DNA from: Bacillota bacterium
GTDB taxonomy: Bacteria; Bacillota; Sulfobacillia; UBA3575; DUQP01
Assembly (NCBI GenBank): GCA_012837735.1
Contig: DUQP01000027.1
Span: forward strand, 1-33,676
Direction of reading: 5' to 3'
DNA length: 33,676 nt
The translations under genes were made by a program, and so were the position numbers. The notes under the pieces were generated by a model. The model had not been told where the DNA came from, did not search any database, and worked only from the letters and a program-made list of their open reading frames with translations. Each line of letters opens with the position of its first letter. Position 1 is the first letter of the stretch. This document shows positions 24,076 through 33,525 of this stretch, piece by piece.

Positions 24076-25680
24076 CTAACCAGGATAGCGCGCTTCATTG
24101 ATTGGAATGGCCAACAAGGCCGGACTCCCATCATTAAAGGCCTTAGCCACCTGCGCCGATAATTGCCCTGCGCCGGCAGCGGACAGGCCGGTCATGCCAA
24201 ATGCCCGCGCCAGTGCCGGCAGATCCGGATTCTGGAACTTTACCGCCGTGTGGTTGAGACCGCGCCGGTCCTGATGGATCCGAATCAAGCTGAGCGTCTC
24301 ATCTATAAAAACACACACCACTACCGGTAGTGCTTCCCGAACGATCGTCTCCAGTTCCCCTAGATACATCCCTAAACCGCCATCTCCCACCAAGGCCAGG
24401 ACCGGCACATCACGCCGCGCCAAAGCGGCCGCCACGGCCGCCGGCAGGGCGTACCCCATGGACGACAAGCCATTTGAGACCAAAAAGCTGTTTGGGTGAT
24501 ATACGGGCAGCGTTTGCCCGGCAGCGAGCTTATGGGCCCCCACATCACAGGTGATAATCGCCGCCCGCGGGGTGCCTGCGCGCACCTGCAACAGCGCCTG
24601 CGTAATCGACAGACCCTCACCCGGCGGATTAATGGCGGCCAATACTCGCTGGCGCGTCTCACTGCCGATTCCCTCTGGCCAGTGGAAACGTCGCACTCCC
24701 TCGGCCAAAGCCCGCAGGCCCGCCGCCATATCGCCGGCCAGCTCCACATCCGCTTGATAATAACAGTCGATATTCGGCAGGCGGTCAATGTGAATGACCG
24801 GGCAATCCCATGCCCAAGGCTTCATCAATTCACTGGCATCAAGCCCGACGGCCAGCACAAGGTCGGCCTGATCTAGCAACTCCCGCACCTGGTCGCTGCC
24901 GAAAGCGACATCCATCACCCCTGCTGACAGGAGGTGGTCTTCCGGTATAACGCCTTTCCCTTTCGGGGTGGTCACAACCGGCACCCCGCCAGTCTCGGCA
25001 AACCGCCTCACGGCATCTGCGACCGGGCCGGCAGCCAGACCAGCCACCAGCACCGGATAGTGTGACTCTGTCAACAGCTGCCCGGCGTTCTGTAAAGCGA
25101 ACGGGTCCACCCCATAAGCGGTCCTGCCGCCCCCCTTCCCTTCCAACAGCCGGGCAGATCCACCGCTCCAATGACCAACCGGGGCCTCGGCACCCGCGAC
25201 ATCGCTGGGCACCTGCAACAATACCGGCCCTGGCCGCCCCATCAGGCTAATGCGCATCGCTTTATCAACCACTGCCCCGACGTTGCCGGCCGTCACTGTC
25301 TGGCACCACTTTGTGATCGGAGCAAACAACTGATTCAAGTCCAGGTATTGATGGGTAGCGATCCCCTGAAAATCCGTCTTCAGCTGACCGGCAATGGCGA
25401 TTACAGGGCAGCGATCCAAATAAGCATGTGCCACGCCGCTCACCAAGTTCGTGGCCCCTGGTCCCAATGTCGCCAGACACACTCCCGGTCGGCCTGTCAT
25501 GCCACCATAAGTAGCGGCCATGAAAGCAGCGGCCGCTTCGTGCTTGGCCAACACAACCCGCATCCCTTCTGCCTGCACAGCATCCAGGACCGCCAACACT
25601 TCGCCTCCGGGATATGCAAACACCACATCACAACCTGCGCTCCGCAAGCGCCGGGCCATCACTTGCGCAACAGTGGCCAC
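24076..25680 (-). CDS. IlvB-like thiamine-diphosphate-dependent enzyme
   Basis: The 534-residue product has the three-domain layout of acetolactate synthase-like enzymes. The PYR domain has the cofactor-activating Glu48 in AKHEAAAAFMA and LATLGPGATNLVSGVAHAY; a central domain and a PP domain with GDGG (Asp433) follow. The usual Asn-Asn of the diphosphate/Mg site is Ile459-Asp460 (FIDETLSLI), so Asp would supply the second metal ligand. It decarboxylates a 2-keto acid in all likelihood, but the substrate is unknown. There is no ilvN, ilvC or other branched-chain gene nearby, so acetolactate synthesis for valine/leucine is not supported. The GTG at 25680 has a GAGGGGGGAG site. The gene sits between mtaB and ddl. 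Confidence 0.88.
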   Translation of the reverse strand: MATVAQVMARRLRSAGCDVVFAYPGGEVLAVLDAVQAEGMRVVLAKHEAAAAFMAATYGGMTGRPGVCLATLGPGATNLVSGVAHAYLDRCPVIAIAGQLKTDFQGIATHQYLDLNQLFAPITKWCQTVTAGNVGAVVDKAMRISLMGRPGPVLLQVPSDVAGAEAPVGHWSGGSARLLEGKGGGRTAYGVDPFALQNAGQLLTESHYPVLVAGLAAGPVADAVRRFAETGGVPVVTTPKGKGVIPEDHLLSAGVMDVAFGSDQVRELLDQADLVLAVGLDASELMKPWAWDCPVIHIDRLPNIDCYYQADVELAGDMAAGLRALAEGVRRFHWPEGIGSETRQRVLAAINPPGEGLSITQALLQVRAGTPRAAIITCDVGAHKLAAGQTLPVYHPNSFLVSNGLSSMGYALPAAVAAALARRDVPVLALVGDGGLGMYLGELETIVREALPVVVCVFIDETLSLIRIHQDRRGLNHTAVKFQNPDLPALARAFGMTGLSAAGAGQLSAQVAKAFNDGSPALLAIPINEARYPG

Positions 25681-25700
25681 TTTTCTCCCCCCTCGCAGGT

Positions 25701-26984
25701 CTATTCCGCCAACTCTCCCGCGGCGCCGGCGCTGGTGACATGCGTGATCCGTACCGGCACCAATGTGTTAATATCTCGATCGGCTTTCGCCCTCACCCGA
25801 ATGTAGTTCGGACTGTAGCCGGTCACGTAGCCCCCTTGTCTTTCTTCCACTAAGACCGACAGGACACGGCCCAGGTAACGGCGGTGAAAGTCCTCCGCCA
25901 ATTCCTCGCCCAACTTCATCAATAATTTGCTGCGCTCTTTCTTAACGCTATTCGGCAACTGCCCGGGCATGGCAGCGGCCGCCGTGCCGGGACGGCGAGA
26001 ATATGTAAAAACATGCAAACGACTGAAACCGATCTGACGCGAGAAATCATAGGTGGCCCGGAAATCCTCCTCGCTTTCCCCGGGGAAACCCACCAGCACA
26101 TCAGTCGTGATGGCCAGGTCTGGGATGTGTCGGCGGGCCGTCTCCACCAAACGGGCGAAATACGCCGTGTCATATGGTCTACGCATGCGGCGTAATACGT
26201 CATCACTGCCGCTTTGCAAAGGCAAGTGCAAATGCGGACAAAAACGATCCCCAGACCCCAGCAGAGCGAACAACTCCGGTTCGATGTCCATTGGCTCCAG
26301 CGAACTCAGCCGAATCCGCCACAAACCCTCAATGCCGGCCAGTGCCCGTAATAAGGCCACCAAGCCGCCTTCATAGGCGCCGAGATGGACCCCGGCAACC
26401 ACGATTTCGCGATAACCGGCCCTCACCAAGCGCTGCGCTTCTGCCACCGCCTCCGCCAGGGGACGGCTGCGTTGTGGACCCCGGGCAAACGGCACTATAC
26501 AATATGCACAAAACTGCCGGCAACCCTCCTGCACCTTCAAAACAGCCCGCGCCCGCTCATTCCAATCCGCGATCCAGGCCTCGTCAAACCGCTGTAAATC
26601 CTCCACATCGCCCACCAGGCAGACTGGATGCGCGTCCCGCCGGCGCAGTCCCTGCACCAATTCCACCAGCTGACCGCGCTCGCCAATCCCAAACACCAGG
26701 TCCACTTCCGGCAAAGCCGCGGCCGCCTCTGGGGCTACCTGAGCATAGCATCCTCCCAGGGCAATCAGGGCAGCCGGGTTTTCCCGCCGGAACCGGCGGA
26801 TCGCCTGGCGAGCTTTTTGCTCGCTGCGGGCCGTCACGGCACAGGTGTTGACCACGAACACATCCGGGCTTTCATCATGGCCCACCACTTCATAGCCGGC
26901 CCGTCGGAACACCTCCTGCATAGCGACCATGTCATACTGGTTGACCTTGCAACCAAGGGTGTAAAATGCTACGCGCCCACTCAC
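25701..26984 (-). CDS. mtaB: tRNA (N6-threonylcarbamoyladenosine(37)-C2)-methylthiotransferase MtaB
   Basis: MtaB is a radical-SAM enzyme that adds a methylthio group to t6A37 of ANN-decoding tRNAs. The 427-residue product has all parts: the N-terminal cluster cysteines Cys12 (TLGCKVNQYD), Cys48 (VNTCAVTA) and Cys79 (GGCYAQ), the radical-SAM triad Cys155-Cys159-Cys162 (CRQFCAYC), and a C-terminal TRAM domain with GYVTGYSPNYIRV. The start is a GTG overlapping the rsmE stop (GTGA), so translation is coupled. The cluster prmA-rsmE-mtaB is standard next to dnaJ in Clostridia and Bacilli. Confidence 0.97.
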   Translation of the reverse strand: MSGRVAFYTLGCKVNQYDMVAMQEVFRRAGYEVVGHDESPDVFVVNTCAVTARSEQKARQAIRRFRRENPAALIALGGCYAQVAPEAAAALPEVDLVFGIGERGQLVELVQGLRRRDAHPVCLVGDVEDLQRFDEAWIADWNERARAVLKVQEGCRQFCAYCIVPFARGPQRSRPLAEAVAEAQRLVRAGYREIVVAGVHLGAYEGGLVALLRALAGIEGLWRIRLSSLEPMDIEPELFALLGSGDRFCPHLHLPLQSGSDDVLRRMRRPYDTAYFARLVETARRHIPDLAITTDVLVGFPGESEEDFRATYDFSRQIGFSRLHVFTYSRRPGTAAAAMPGQLPNSVKKERSKLLMKLGEELAEDFHRRYLGRVLSVLVEERQGGYVTGYSPNYIRVRAKADRDINTLVPVRITHVTSAGAAGELAE

Positions 26985-27727
26985 CGCGGCAATCCTCCCA
27001 TGTCTCCGAGCTCATACATGATTGCCGTCAACAGGGCAATCACCGCTGTCTCAGCCCGCAAGATGCGTGGTCCCAATGAGACCGGCTGCAAACCGCTTGC
27101 TTGCGCCATCACCACTTCCTGTTCTGTCAAACCGCCCTCCGGCCCTACCAACACCGTTAAAGATGGCGTTTCCCGCAACGCCTGCAAATGATCTTTCAGG
27201 CTGGCATCCCCCTCTCCTTCCCAGGCCACTACCCCAGGGCCCGGCGAATCCGCCAACAACTCTGGCAGAGGACATGGTTCCGCTATCTCAGGCCAACGCA
27301 AACGCCCGCATTGCTCAGCCGCTTCCACGGCGATCCTCTCCCACCGCCGCTGCTGTTTGGCCGCCCGTTCACCTGCCGGCCGTTTCACAGTACGCTGGGA
27401 CAGAGCCGGCCATATGCGGGCCGCACCCAGTTCTGTAGCCTTCTGGATAATCAGGTCCATTTTGTCGCCCTTCGGCAAACACTGGATGACTGTGACCGTT
27501 AATTCCGGGTCACGCTCCGGCAGCCTGCTGCCCAGCAAACGGCATTCTACCCGATTGGCTCCACAGGCGGTGATTTCAGCCTGATATTCCACCCCGTTGG
27601 CTATCAAGAACAGTTGTTCACCGGGGAGCAACCGCAGTACCCGGCCGATCTGATGAGCTTGTTCCTCGACCAGGATAGCTTTGGCACCCCTGATGTTTTG
27701 CGCTGGAATGAAGAAACGGTGGCTCAT
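26981..27727 (-). CDS. rsmE: 16S rRNA (uracil(1498)-N3)-methyltransferase
   Basis: RsmE methylates U1498 of 16S rRNA in the assembled small subunit. The 248-residue product starts MSHRFFIPAQN at the ATG at 27727, which overlaps the prmA stop by four bases (ATGA) and has a GGTGGGAG site. A PUA-like N-terminal domain is followed by a SPOUT domain with QKATELGAARIWP, LVGPEGGLTEQEV and SLGPRILRAETA, which form the knotted SAM pocket. It is part of the coupled prmA-rsmE-mtaB set. Confidence 0.96.
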   Translation of the reverse strand: MSHRFFIPAQNIRGAKAILVEEQAHQIGRVLRLLPGEQLFLIANGVEYQAEITACGANRVECRLLGSRLPERDPELTVTVIQCLPKGDKMDLIIQKATELGAARIWPALSQRTVKRPAGERAAKQQRRWERIAVEAAEQCGRLRWPEIAEPCPLPELLADSPGPGVVAWEGEGDASLKDHLQALRETPSLTVLVGPEGGLTEQEVVMAQASGLQPVSLGPRILRAETAVIALLTAIMYELGDMGGLPR

Positions 27728-28626
27728 GCTCCCACCACCAGTGTCACCCACTCGCCTTCCTGATATCGCTCCTTCACAATCAAACCAGTCCCAGCCAGGG
27801 CTTCTTGCACCAAGCCGACCCGCTCGGCGATGATACCGCCCAGGACAGCCAGCCCGGCAGCTGTTAATAGGCCACGCAACCGCGGCGAAAAACCTGCCAA
27901 CACCTCCGCCGTGATGTTGGCCAACACCAAATCAGCCGGCCACGGGAAATCATCGTTCAAGTCACCTTGGCGCGCCAGAACTCCGGTCACCCGGTTACGA
28001 ACCACATTTTGTTCCGCCACCCGCACCGCCACTGGGTCCACATCCACCGCCAAGACTTCCCGGGCGCCCAACAAAGCAGCCGCCACAGCCAGAATACCGG
28101 AACCAGTACCAAGATCCAATACCCTATCGCCAGTCCGGCAATATGTTTGCAATATCTCCAAACACATTCGGGTTGTGGGGTGGGTACCAGTGCCAAAAGC
28201 CATCCCCGGATCAAGTTTGATCACCAAATCGCCCGCTTGCGGTTGATATTCCTCCCAGCTAGGCACGATTACCATCCCTGGGCCGACGCGTGTGGGATGC
28301 CAAAAGGCCTGCCAAGCTGTTTCCCAGTCCCGTTCCGCCACTTCTCGCCAAGTAACGCGCCCCGGTCCGACCGCCAACCCGTACTGCGGCAGCTTCCGCA
28401 AACGTTCCTGCACCGTTTTGACCAAACTGTCCGGCCTGGGCGATTGATCAACCTGCGGGTAATAAGCTGACACGACCAGATTTTGGGGTTCAGCCCTGAC
28501 CGTTGACAGTTGCCCGGGGTCCCGGTCCGAGACGACAGTCCCGGCGGCCCCCAGGGAGCGGAGAATTTCCCCCACTGCCTCCTGCGCTTCGGCCGTGGTA
28601 TGGATATTTATTTCCCACCAATTCAT
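27724..28626 (-). CDS. prmA: Ribosomal protein L11 methyltransferase
   Basis: PrmA trimethylates lysines and the N-terminus of ribosomal protein L11. The 300-residue product starts MNWWEINIHTTAEAQEAVGE with a GAGGGGG site. The methyltransferase part has RVLDLGTGSGILAVAAALLG (SAM motif I), AVDVDPVAVRVAEQN and DLVLANITAEVL, and upstream KLDPGMAFGTGTHPTT, the linker typical of PrmA. It begins 57 bases after the hairpin that closes the dnaK operon. I see no convincing promoter in that gap, so read-through may feed it. Confidence 0.96.
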   Translation of the reverse strand: MNWWEINIHTTAEAQEAVGEILRSLGAAGTVVSDRDPGQLSTVRAEPQNLVVSAYYPQVDQSPRPDSLVKTVQERLRKLPQYGLAVGPGRVTWREVAERDWETAWQAFWHPTRVGPGMVIVPSWEEYQPQAGDLVIKLDPGMAFGTGTHPTTRMCLEILQTYCRTGDRVLDLGTGSGILAVAAALLGAREVLAVDVDPVAVRVAEQNVVRNRVTGVLARQGDLNDDFPWPADLVLANITAEVLAGFSPRLRGLLTAAGLAVLGGIIAERVGLVQEALAGTGLIVKERYQEGEWVTLVVGA

Positions 28627-28682
28627 AGCAGTCCCCCTCAGTCACTAGTTTTGACCAAAATGGGGTTTTCCCTGTCCCAATG

Positions 28683-28713
28683 AAACAAGGCCGGCGGCGC
28701 GCCGGCCTTGTTT
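28683..28713 (-). terminator. Strong hairpin after dnaJ
   Basis: A perfect 13-base stem (AAACAAGGCCGGC with GCCGGCCTTGTTT) encloses a five-base loop and starts five bases after the dnaJ stop. The downstream sequence has TTGTTTCATT, a modest T-tract. It should end or reduce transcription of the heat-shock operon before prmA. Confidence 0.82.
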
Positions 28714-28718
28714 CTTCT

Positions 28719-29846
28719 TCATACCCCAAAGGCATCTTTCACTTTACCGAAAAACCCCTTCTCCTTGCCGCCATTTACTAATTCGCCCGTTTCCTCAGCG
28801 TATTCCTGCAGCAAGGCACGTTGCTTGGGGGTCAATTTTTTCGGTACCCGCACCTGCACGTGCACATGCTGGTCCCCCCGACCGCTCCCCCGCAGGTGCG
28901 GGATACCCTTGTTTCTTAACCGGAAAGTTGCCCCGCTTTGCGTCCCGGGTGGTATATTCAGTTTTGTCATCCCGTCCAATGTCTCCACCTGAATTTCAGT
29001 GCCGAGAGCCGCCTGGGCGATCCCGATCCCCACCCGCACTATGACGTCATCGCCATGCCTTTCAAATACCGGGTGGGGCGCCACCGTTATGAACACGTAG
29101 AGGTCACCGCTTGGCCCTCCGCGCAGCCCGGCATCGCCTTCCCCAGCTATACGCAAGCGGGCCCCGTTATCCGCCCCAGCGGGCACTTTGACCTTGATAT
29201 GGCGCTTTTTGCGCACCCGCCCGGTGCCTTGACAGTGCGGGCAGGGTTCTTCCACGATCTCACCCAGCCCATGGCAACGGTCACAGGTGCGCACACTGAC
29301 GAAGCTGCCCAAAGGGGTGCTCCGGGACACCCGCACCTGACCGCTCCCGCCGCAACGCACACACGGGATGGGCCCCGTACCCGGCTTTGCTCCCGACCCG
29401 CTACACATATCGCAATGGGCAGTCCGGGTCACCTGGACCTCTTTTTCAGTACCAAACGCCGCCTCGGTGAAACTGATCTGCAAATCAACGCGCAGATCCG
29501 CTCCCCTTACAGCCGTACTCCCCCTGGCCTCGCGCGCCCCGCCGAAGAACATATCAAAGATATCATCGAAAGCACCGAATCCCCCGGCGAAATCACCGAA
29601 CCCTCCTGGGCCGCCGCCTTCAGTCCCGGCATGCCCGAACCGATCATAACGGGCCCGGTTTTCTTCATCGCCAAGGATTTGATAAGCTTCATTGATTTCT
29701 TTGAAGCGCTGCTCAGCATTCGGATCGCCCGGGTTGGCATCCGGGTGGTACTGCCTGGCCAAACGGCGGTAGGCTTTCTTGATTTCATCCTGGCTGGCGC
29801 TCCGCTCCACCCCGAGCACTTCGTAGAAATCGCGTTTATCCGCCAT
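28719..29846 (-). CDS. dnaJ: Chaperone protein DnaJ
   Basis: DnaJ is the co-chaperone that delivers unfolded proteins to DnaK and stimulates its ATPase. The 375-residue product has a J-domain with His34-Pro35-Asp36, a Gly/Phe-rich linker (GGPGGFGDFAGGFGAFD), four zinc repeats (CDMCSGSG, CVRCGGSG, CDRCHGLG, CPHCQGTG) and the C-terminal substrate-binding domain. The ATG at 29846 is preferred over 29852 because AAGGTGG lies six bases upstream of it and touches the other. It follows dnaK by 24 bases. Confidence 0.97.
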   Translation of the reverse strand: MADKRDFYEVLGVERSASQDEIKKAYRRLARQYHPDANPGDPNAEQRFKEINEAYQILGDEENRARYDRFGHAGTEGGGPGGFGDFAGGFGAFDDIFDMFFGGAREARGSTAVRGADLRVDLQISFTEAAFGTEKEVQVTRTAHCDMCSGSGAKPGTGPIPCVRCGGSGQVRVSRSTPLGSFVSVRTCDRCHGLGEIVEEPCPHCQGTGRVRKKRHIKVKVPAGADNGARLRIAGEGDAGLRGGPSGDLYVFITVAPHPVFERHGDDVIVRVGIGIAQAALGTEIQVETLDGMTKLNIPPGTQSGATFRLRNKGIPHLRGSGRGDQHVHVQVRVPKKLTPKQRALLQEYAEETGELVNGGKEKGFFGKVKDAFGV

Positions 29847-29870
29847 GCTCATCCACCTTGTTCGGTCCGG

Positions 29871-31691
29871 TTACTGGGTATCATCGTCCTTCATCTCATA
29901 CTCGGCATCGACCACGTTCTCATCGGAACCGCTCTCATGCTCGCCCTCCGCCTGGGCCCCGGCATCGGCATACACCTTTGCGGATAATTCATACAGAACG
30001 TTGGCCAAGCCCTCAGCAGCGGACTTGATACGCTCAATATCATCGCCCTGCAGAGTCTCCTTGACAGTGCCAATTTCTTTTTGCACCTTTTCTACCAACC
30101 CGGCATCTGCTTTGTCGCCCAGGTCCTTAATCGTTTTCTCGGCATTATAGACTAAGCTGTCGGCGTTGTTGCGCACCTCCACAGCTTCTTTTTGTTTGCG
30201 GTCTGCTTCCGCGTGCGACTCCGCCTCTTTCACCATCCGTTCAATCTCATCATCCCGCAAACCACTACTGGACTTAATCGTCACCTTCTGCTCCTTGCCA
30301 GTGCCGAGGTCTTTGGCTGACACATGCACGATCCCGTTTACGTCAATATCAAATGTGACTTCGATTTTCGGTATCCCCCGCGGCGCGGGAGGAATACCGT
30401 CCAGCGAAAAGCGCCCCAAAGTCTTGTTATCGGCCGCCATGGCCCGTTCTCCCTGTAAGACGTGGATTTCCACGCTGGTCTGATGATCGGCCGCCGTCGA
30501 GAAGATCTGGCTCTTTTTGGTGGGAATGGTCGTGTTCCGCTCGATCAAGCGCGTGAACACACCCCCGAGAGTCTCGATCCCCAGGGAAAGCGGGGTAACA
30601 TCCAGTAAAAGCACATCTTTGACCTCACCGGCCAGTACGCCGGCCTGAATGGCGGCCCCCATGGAAACCACCTCGTCCGGGTTGATACCCTTGAAGGGTT
30701 CCTTTTTCAACACCCGTTTCACCGCCTCTTGCACGGCGGGAATGCGAGTGGACCCCCCCACCAGGATCACCTTGTCGATTTCTTCCGGCGTTAAACCGGC
30801 ATCATCCAAAGCTTGCTTGGTGGGACCAATCGTCATTTGCACCAGATCCGCAGTCAATTCCTCGAATTTAGCCCGCGTGATGTTCACATCCAAATGTTTT
30901 GGCCCATTCTGGTCCGCCGTGATAAAGGGCAAGTTGATGTTGGTAGTCAACACACTGGACAGTTCCACCTTGGCCTTTTCCGCCGCTTCCCGTAAACGCT
31001 CCAGCGCCATGCGGTCCTGGCGCAGATCGATCCCATGCTCCTTTTTGAATTCCCCGGCTATGTAGTCGATCAAACGCTGGTCGAAATCGTCGCCCCCCAG
31101 GCGGTTGTTGCCACTGGTGGCCTTCACCTGGAACACGCCCTCGCCCAGTTCCAAAATAGAGACATCAAATGTACCGCCACCGAGGTCAAACACCAGAATC
31201 GTCTGGTCCTCACCCTTATCCAGCCCGTAAGCGAGCGCGGCCGCCGTCGGTTCGTTGATGATCCGCAAGACTTCCAAACCGGCAATCGTTCCCGCATCCT
31301 TTGTGGCCTGCCGCTGGCTGTCCGTGAAATAGGCGGGCACCGTAATCACGGCTTTGTGCACTTGCTCCCCAAGGTATGCCTCCGCATCTGCCTTCAGCTT
31401 CTGTAAGACCATGGCCGACAACTCTTGCGGCGTATACTGTTTATCATCTATCCGGACCCGGTAATCCGTGCCCATATGTCGCTTGATGGAAACGATGGTG
31501 CGATCGGGATTGGAAACCGCCTGCCGTTTGGCCACCTGACCCACCAGACGTTCACCGTTCTTGGCAAACGCCACCACAGAAGGAGTCAGACGGCTCCCCT
31601 CAGCATTGGTAATGATGGTCGGTTCTCCACCTTCCATCACAGCCACCACGGAGTTCGTCGTACCCAAATCGATCCCGATTACCTTAGCCAT
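29871..31691 (-). CDS. dnaK: Chaperone protein DnaK (Hsp70)
   Basis: DnaK is the ATP-driven Hsp70 chaperone. The 606-residue product starts [20 protein letters not shown] at the ATG at 31691 with a GAGGGGG site; the frame is open 12 codons further but without a site. Signatures are [19 protein letters not shown] and [12 protein letters not shown], followed by the substrate domain ([14 protein letters not shown]). The C-terminus ends in an acidic DDDTQ-type tail instead of the EEVD of eukaryotes. The nucleotide domain lacks the 24-residue loop typical of Gram-negative DnaK, in line with a Gram-positive host. Confidence 0.98.
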   Translation of the reverse strand: MAKVIGIDLGTTNSVVAVMEGGEPTIITNAEGSRLTPSVVAFAKNGERLVGQVAKRQAVSNPDRTIVSIKRHMGTDYRVRIDDKQYTPQELSAMVLQKLKADAEAYLGEQVHKAVITVPAYFTDSQRQATKDAGTIAGLEVLRIINEPTAAALAYGLDKGEDQTILVFDLGGGTFDVSILELGEGVFQVKATSGNNRLGGDDFDQRLIDYIAGEFKKEHGIDLRQDRMALERLREAAEKAKVELSSVLTTNINLPFITADQNGPKHLDVNITRAKFEELTADLVQMTIGPTKQALDDAGLTPEEIDKVILVGGSTRIPAVQEAVKRVLKKEPFKGINPDEVVSMGAAIQAGVLAGEVKDVLLLDVTPLSLGIETLGGVFTRLIERNTTIPTKKSQIFSTAADHQTSVEIHVLQGERAMAADNKTLGRFSLDGIPPAPRGIPKIEVTFDIDVNGIVHVSAKDLGTGKEQKVTIKSSSGLRDDEIERMVKEAESHAEADRKQKEAVEVRNNADSLVYNAEKTIKDLGDKADAGLVEKVQKEIGTVKETLQGDDIERIKSAAEGLANVLYELSAKVYADAGAQAEGEHESGSDENVVDAEYEMKDDDTQ

Positions 31692-31736
31692 GTCACGTCC
31701 CCCTCTTTTTGCTATCTCAGCAGGCAAACCACCTTG

Positions 31737-32249
31737 CTACTTCGACACTTTCACCATTGCTGCCCGGAGCACCCGCTCCCGAAACAGATACCCACGGCGC
31801 ACCTCTTCCACTACCATGTCTGCTGCCACACCCTCCTGGGCTTCCACTTGCATGACAGCCTCATGCACGTTCGGGTCAAATGGGCAGTTTTGAGCTTCGA
31901 TCGGGGTCACGCCTTCCTCTTCCAGGATAGATAACAACTGGCGATGGATCATCGCCACACCCTTATGGAACTCCCCCGCATTATCTTCCCCGGCCTTCAA
32001 TGCCAGCTCGAAATTATCCAAGACCGGCAACAGTTTGCGAAAGACATCCGCCTTCGTCTGGCGGTCCCAATCTGCCCGCTCCGCCCGCACCCGCTTGCGA
32101 TAATTATCGAACTCCGCCTGTAAACGGCGGAGATGATCTAAATATTCTTCCGCTTCCTGCCGGGCCGTTTCCAGTTCCGTTTCCAGATCCGTTTGCAAAC
32201 CTTCTTCCGGTACTGTTTCTTGCTCTTTTTTCCTTTCCTCTGGCCCCAT
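31737..32249 (-). CDS. grpE: Nucleotide exchange factor GrpE
   Basis: GrpE releases ADP from DnaK. The product is 170 residues from the ATG at 32249, preceded by AGGGTG seven bases away; an ATG two codons upstream (32255) overlaps that site. An acidic, glutamate-rich N-terminus leads into a long coiled-coil (about residues 20-75, with LRRLQAEFDNYRKRVRAER), then the beta-wing domain with VLDNFELAL, EGVTPIEAQNCPFDPNVHEA and EVRRGYLFRERVLRAAMVKV. It lies 22 bases after hrcA and 45 before dnaK. Confidence 0.97.
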   Translation of the reverse strand: MGPEERKKEQETVPEEGLQTDLETELETARQEAEEYLDHLRRLQAEFDNYRKRVRAERADWDRQTKADVFRKLLPVLDNFELALKAGEDNAGEFHKGVAMIHRQLLSILEEEGVTPIEAQNCPFDPNVHEAVMQVEAQEGVAADMVVEEVRRGYLFRERVLRAAMVKVSK

Positions 32250-32271
32250 TAGCATTCACCCTAATTCCTGG

Positions 32272-33336
32272 TTATTTCCAAAACCGCGTCAGCGTCTCCG
32301 CCAAATGCGTAGTCACATACTCAGTGACGGAAACCGCCCGGCCATATTCCATGCGCCGTGGGCCGAGCAACCCAACCCTACCTGCTTCGGCCTCACCAAC
32401 CCGGTACGGGGCGACCACCAGACTGCAATCCCGCACCGCGGGGTGCCGGTTTTCGCCGCCGATGACGATAAACACGTCCATATTCTGATCCTGTGAGCCA
32501 TGCCCTGCCAACAGGGTGCAAACCATCTCGCGCTGTTCCAAAGCGGACAAGAGCATACGCAACTTCTCCACATCCCGGAACTCCGGCTGCCTCATGATGT
32601 TCGTGGCCCCAGCCAAGAATACACGCTCTTCATCGCTTGGGCTCAAGGCCTGCTCTAGCAGTTCCATAATCTGATCCAATAACGCTCGGTAGCCACTCAT
32701 TTCACTGGCCAGCATGCGCAGCACTGCGCTGCTGATCTGATCTAAAGACAGCCCGCGCAAGTGTTTTTGCCACACATATGAGATGCGCGCCAATTCACTC
32801 TCATCCAGGTCCGGCGGCACTTGCAAAACCCGGCTCTCCACGATCCCGTTTTCGGTCACAACCAGCAACAAAGCCTGCCCGGGACTGAGCGGGATAATCT
32901 GAATTGCCCTCACCGCAGTTGATAGGAGACTGGGCGCCAACACTAAAGCCAGATAGTCAGTCACTTCCGCCAGCACCTGGGTGGTAATCTGGACAAGGGT
33001 CTCGATCCCGCGCGTGCAGCGATCATATATTTGTCTGATGCGCCAGATATCGTCATTGGAAAGACGCGGGTGTTCCATCAGGTAATCAACATAATAGCGG
33101 TAGCCAAGATCGGAGGGCAACCGGCCAGCGGAGGTATGGGGTTGTTCCAGGTAACCCAATTCCTCCAGGTCAGCCATCTCGTTGCGAATGGTTGCCGGGC
33201 TAACACCAAGCTCATATTTCCGCGCCACCGTGCGGGAGCCCACCGGTTCCCCGGTGCTTATGAAATCCTCGATCACCGCCTGGAGAATCGAACGTTTCCG
33301 TTCATCCAACCAGGAAAAACTGTGCTGTGCTTCCAT
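32272..33336 (-). CDS. hrcA: Heat-inducible transcription repressor HrcA
   Basis: HrcA binds CIRCE and represses the chaperone operons, itself stabilised by GroEL. The 354-residue product starts at the ATG at 33336, which has AGGAGG eight bases upstream. The frame stays open to a GTG at 33384, but that codon lies inside CIRCE and is rejected. A winged-helix N-terminus (ERKRSILQAVIEDFISTGEP, SPATIRNEMADLEELGYL) is followed by a GAF-like central domain and the family-typical end. It is the first gene of hrcA-grpE-dnaK-dnaJ and should regulate its own operon. Confidence 0.97.
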   Translation of the reverse strand: MEAQHSFSWLDERKRSILQAVIEDFISTGEPVGSRTVARKYELGVSPATIRNEMADLEELGYLEQPHTSAGRLPSDLGYRYYVDYLMEHPRLSNDDIWRIRQIYDRCTRGIETLVQITTQVLAEVTDYLALVLAPSLLSTAVRAIQIIPLSPGQALLLVVTENGIVESRVLQVPPDLDESELARISYVWQKHLRGLSLDQISSAVLRMLASEMSGYRALLDQIMELLEQALSPSDEERVFLAGATNIMRQPEFRDVEKLRMLLSALEQREMVCTLLAGHGSQDQNMDVFIVIGGENRHPAVRDCSLVVAPYRVGEAEAGRVGLLGPRRMEYGRAVSVTEYVTTHLAETLTRFWK

Positions 33337-33377
33337 GCCCAGCGCCTCCTGACACCTGATCTCCTCAGGACGCGCCC

Positions 33378-33404
33378 TTAGCACTCCTGGAGGGAGAGTG
33401 CTAA
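33378..33404 (-). promoter_or_regulatory. CIRCE operator
   Basis: TTAGCACTC, nine bases, GAGTGCTAA: a perfect match to the CIRCE consensus. It lies directly downstream of the hrcA promoter, in the 5' untranslated region, where HrcA binding blocks transcription until heat stress. In the transcript it can also fold into a hairpin. Confidence 0.98.
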
Positions 33405-33416
33405 GGGCTCAAGTAA

Positions 33417-33445
33417 AAAATAGCATCCCACCCCAACTTTGTCAA
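33417..33445 (-). promoter_or_regulatory. Sigma-A promoter of the hrcA operon
   Basis: TTGACA (33440-33445) and TATTTT (33417-33422) are separated by 17 bases on the minus strand. The predicted start near 33410 lies just before CIRCE, giving an untranslated leader of about 75 bases. Confidence 0.85.
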
Positions 33446-33525
33446 GGTCGCCCCCGCCCTCAGATTGTAGAGCGACCAGAGTTTCGTTCAGGGCATTTTA
33501 TTCGGGTAAAAAAAGCATTGCAAAG

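Noticed and set aside
24076-25680. Annotation as biosynthetic acetolactate synthase ilvB
   Set aside because: The fold fits, but the metal-site change and the absence of ilvN/ilvC nearby do not support that substrate.
28938-29987. Open frame of 349 codons on the + strand across dnaJ and the end of dnaK
   Set aside because: It is the antisense of two certain genes and shows no domain.
33337-33384. Extended HrcA start at a GTG inside CIRCE
   Set aside because: The ATG at 33336 has an excellent Shine-Dalgarno, and the upstream residues would be encoded by the operator.
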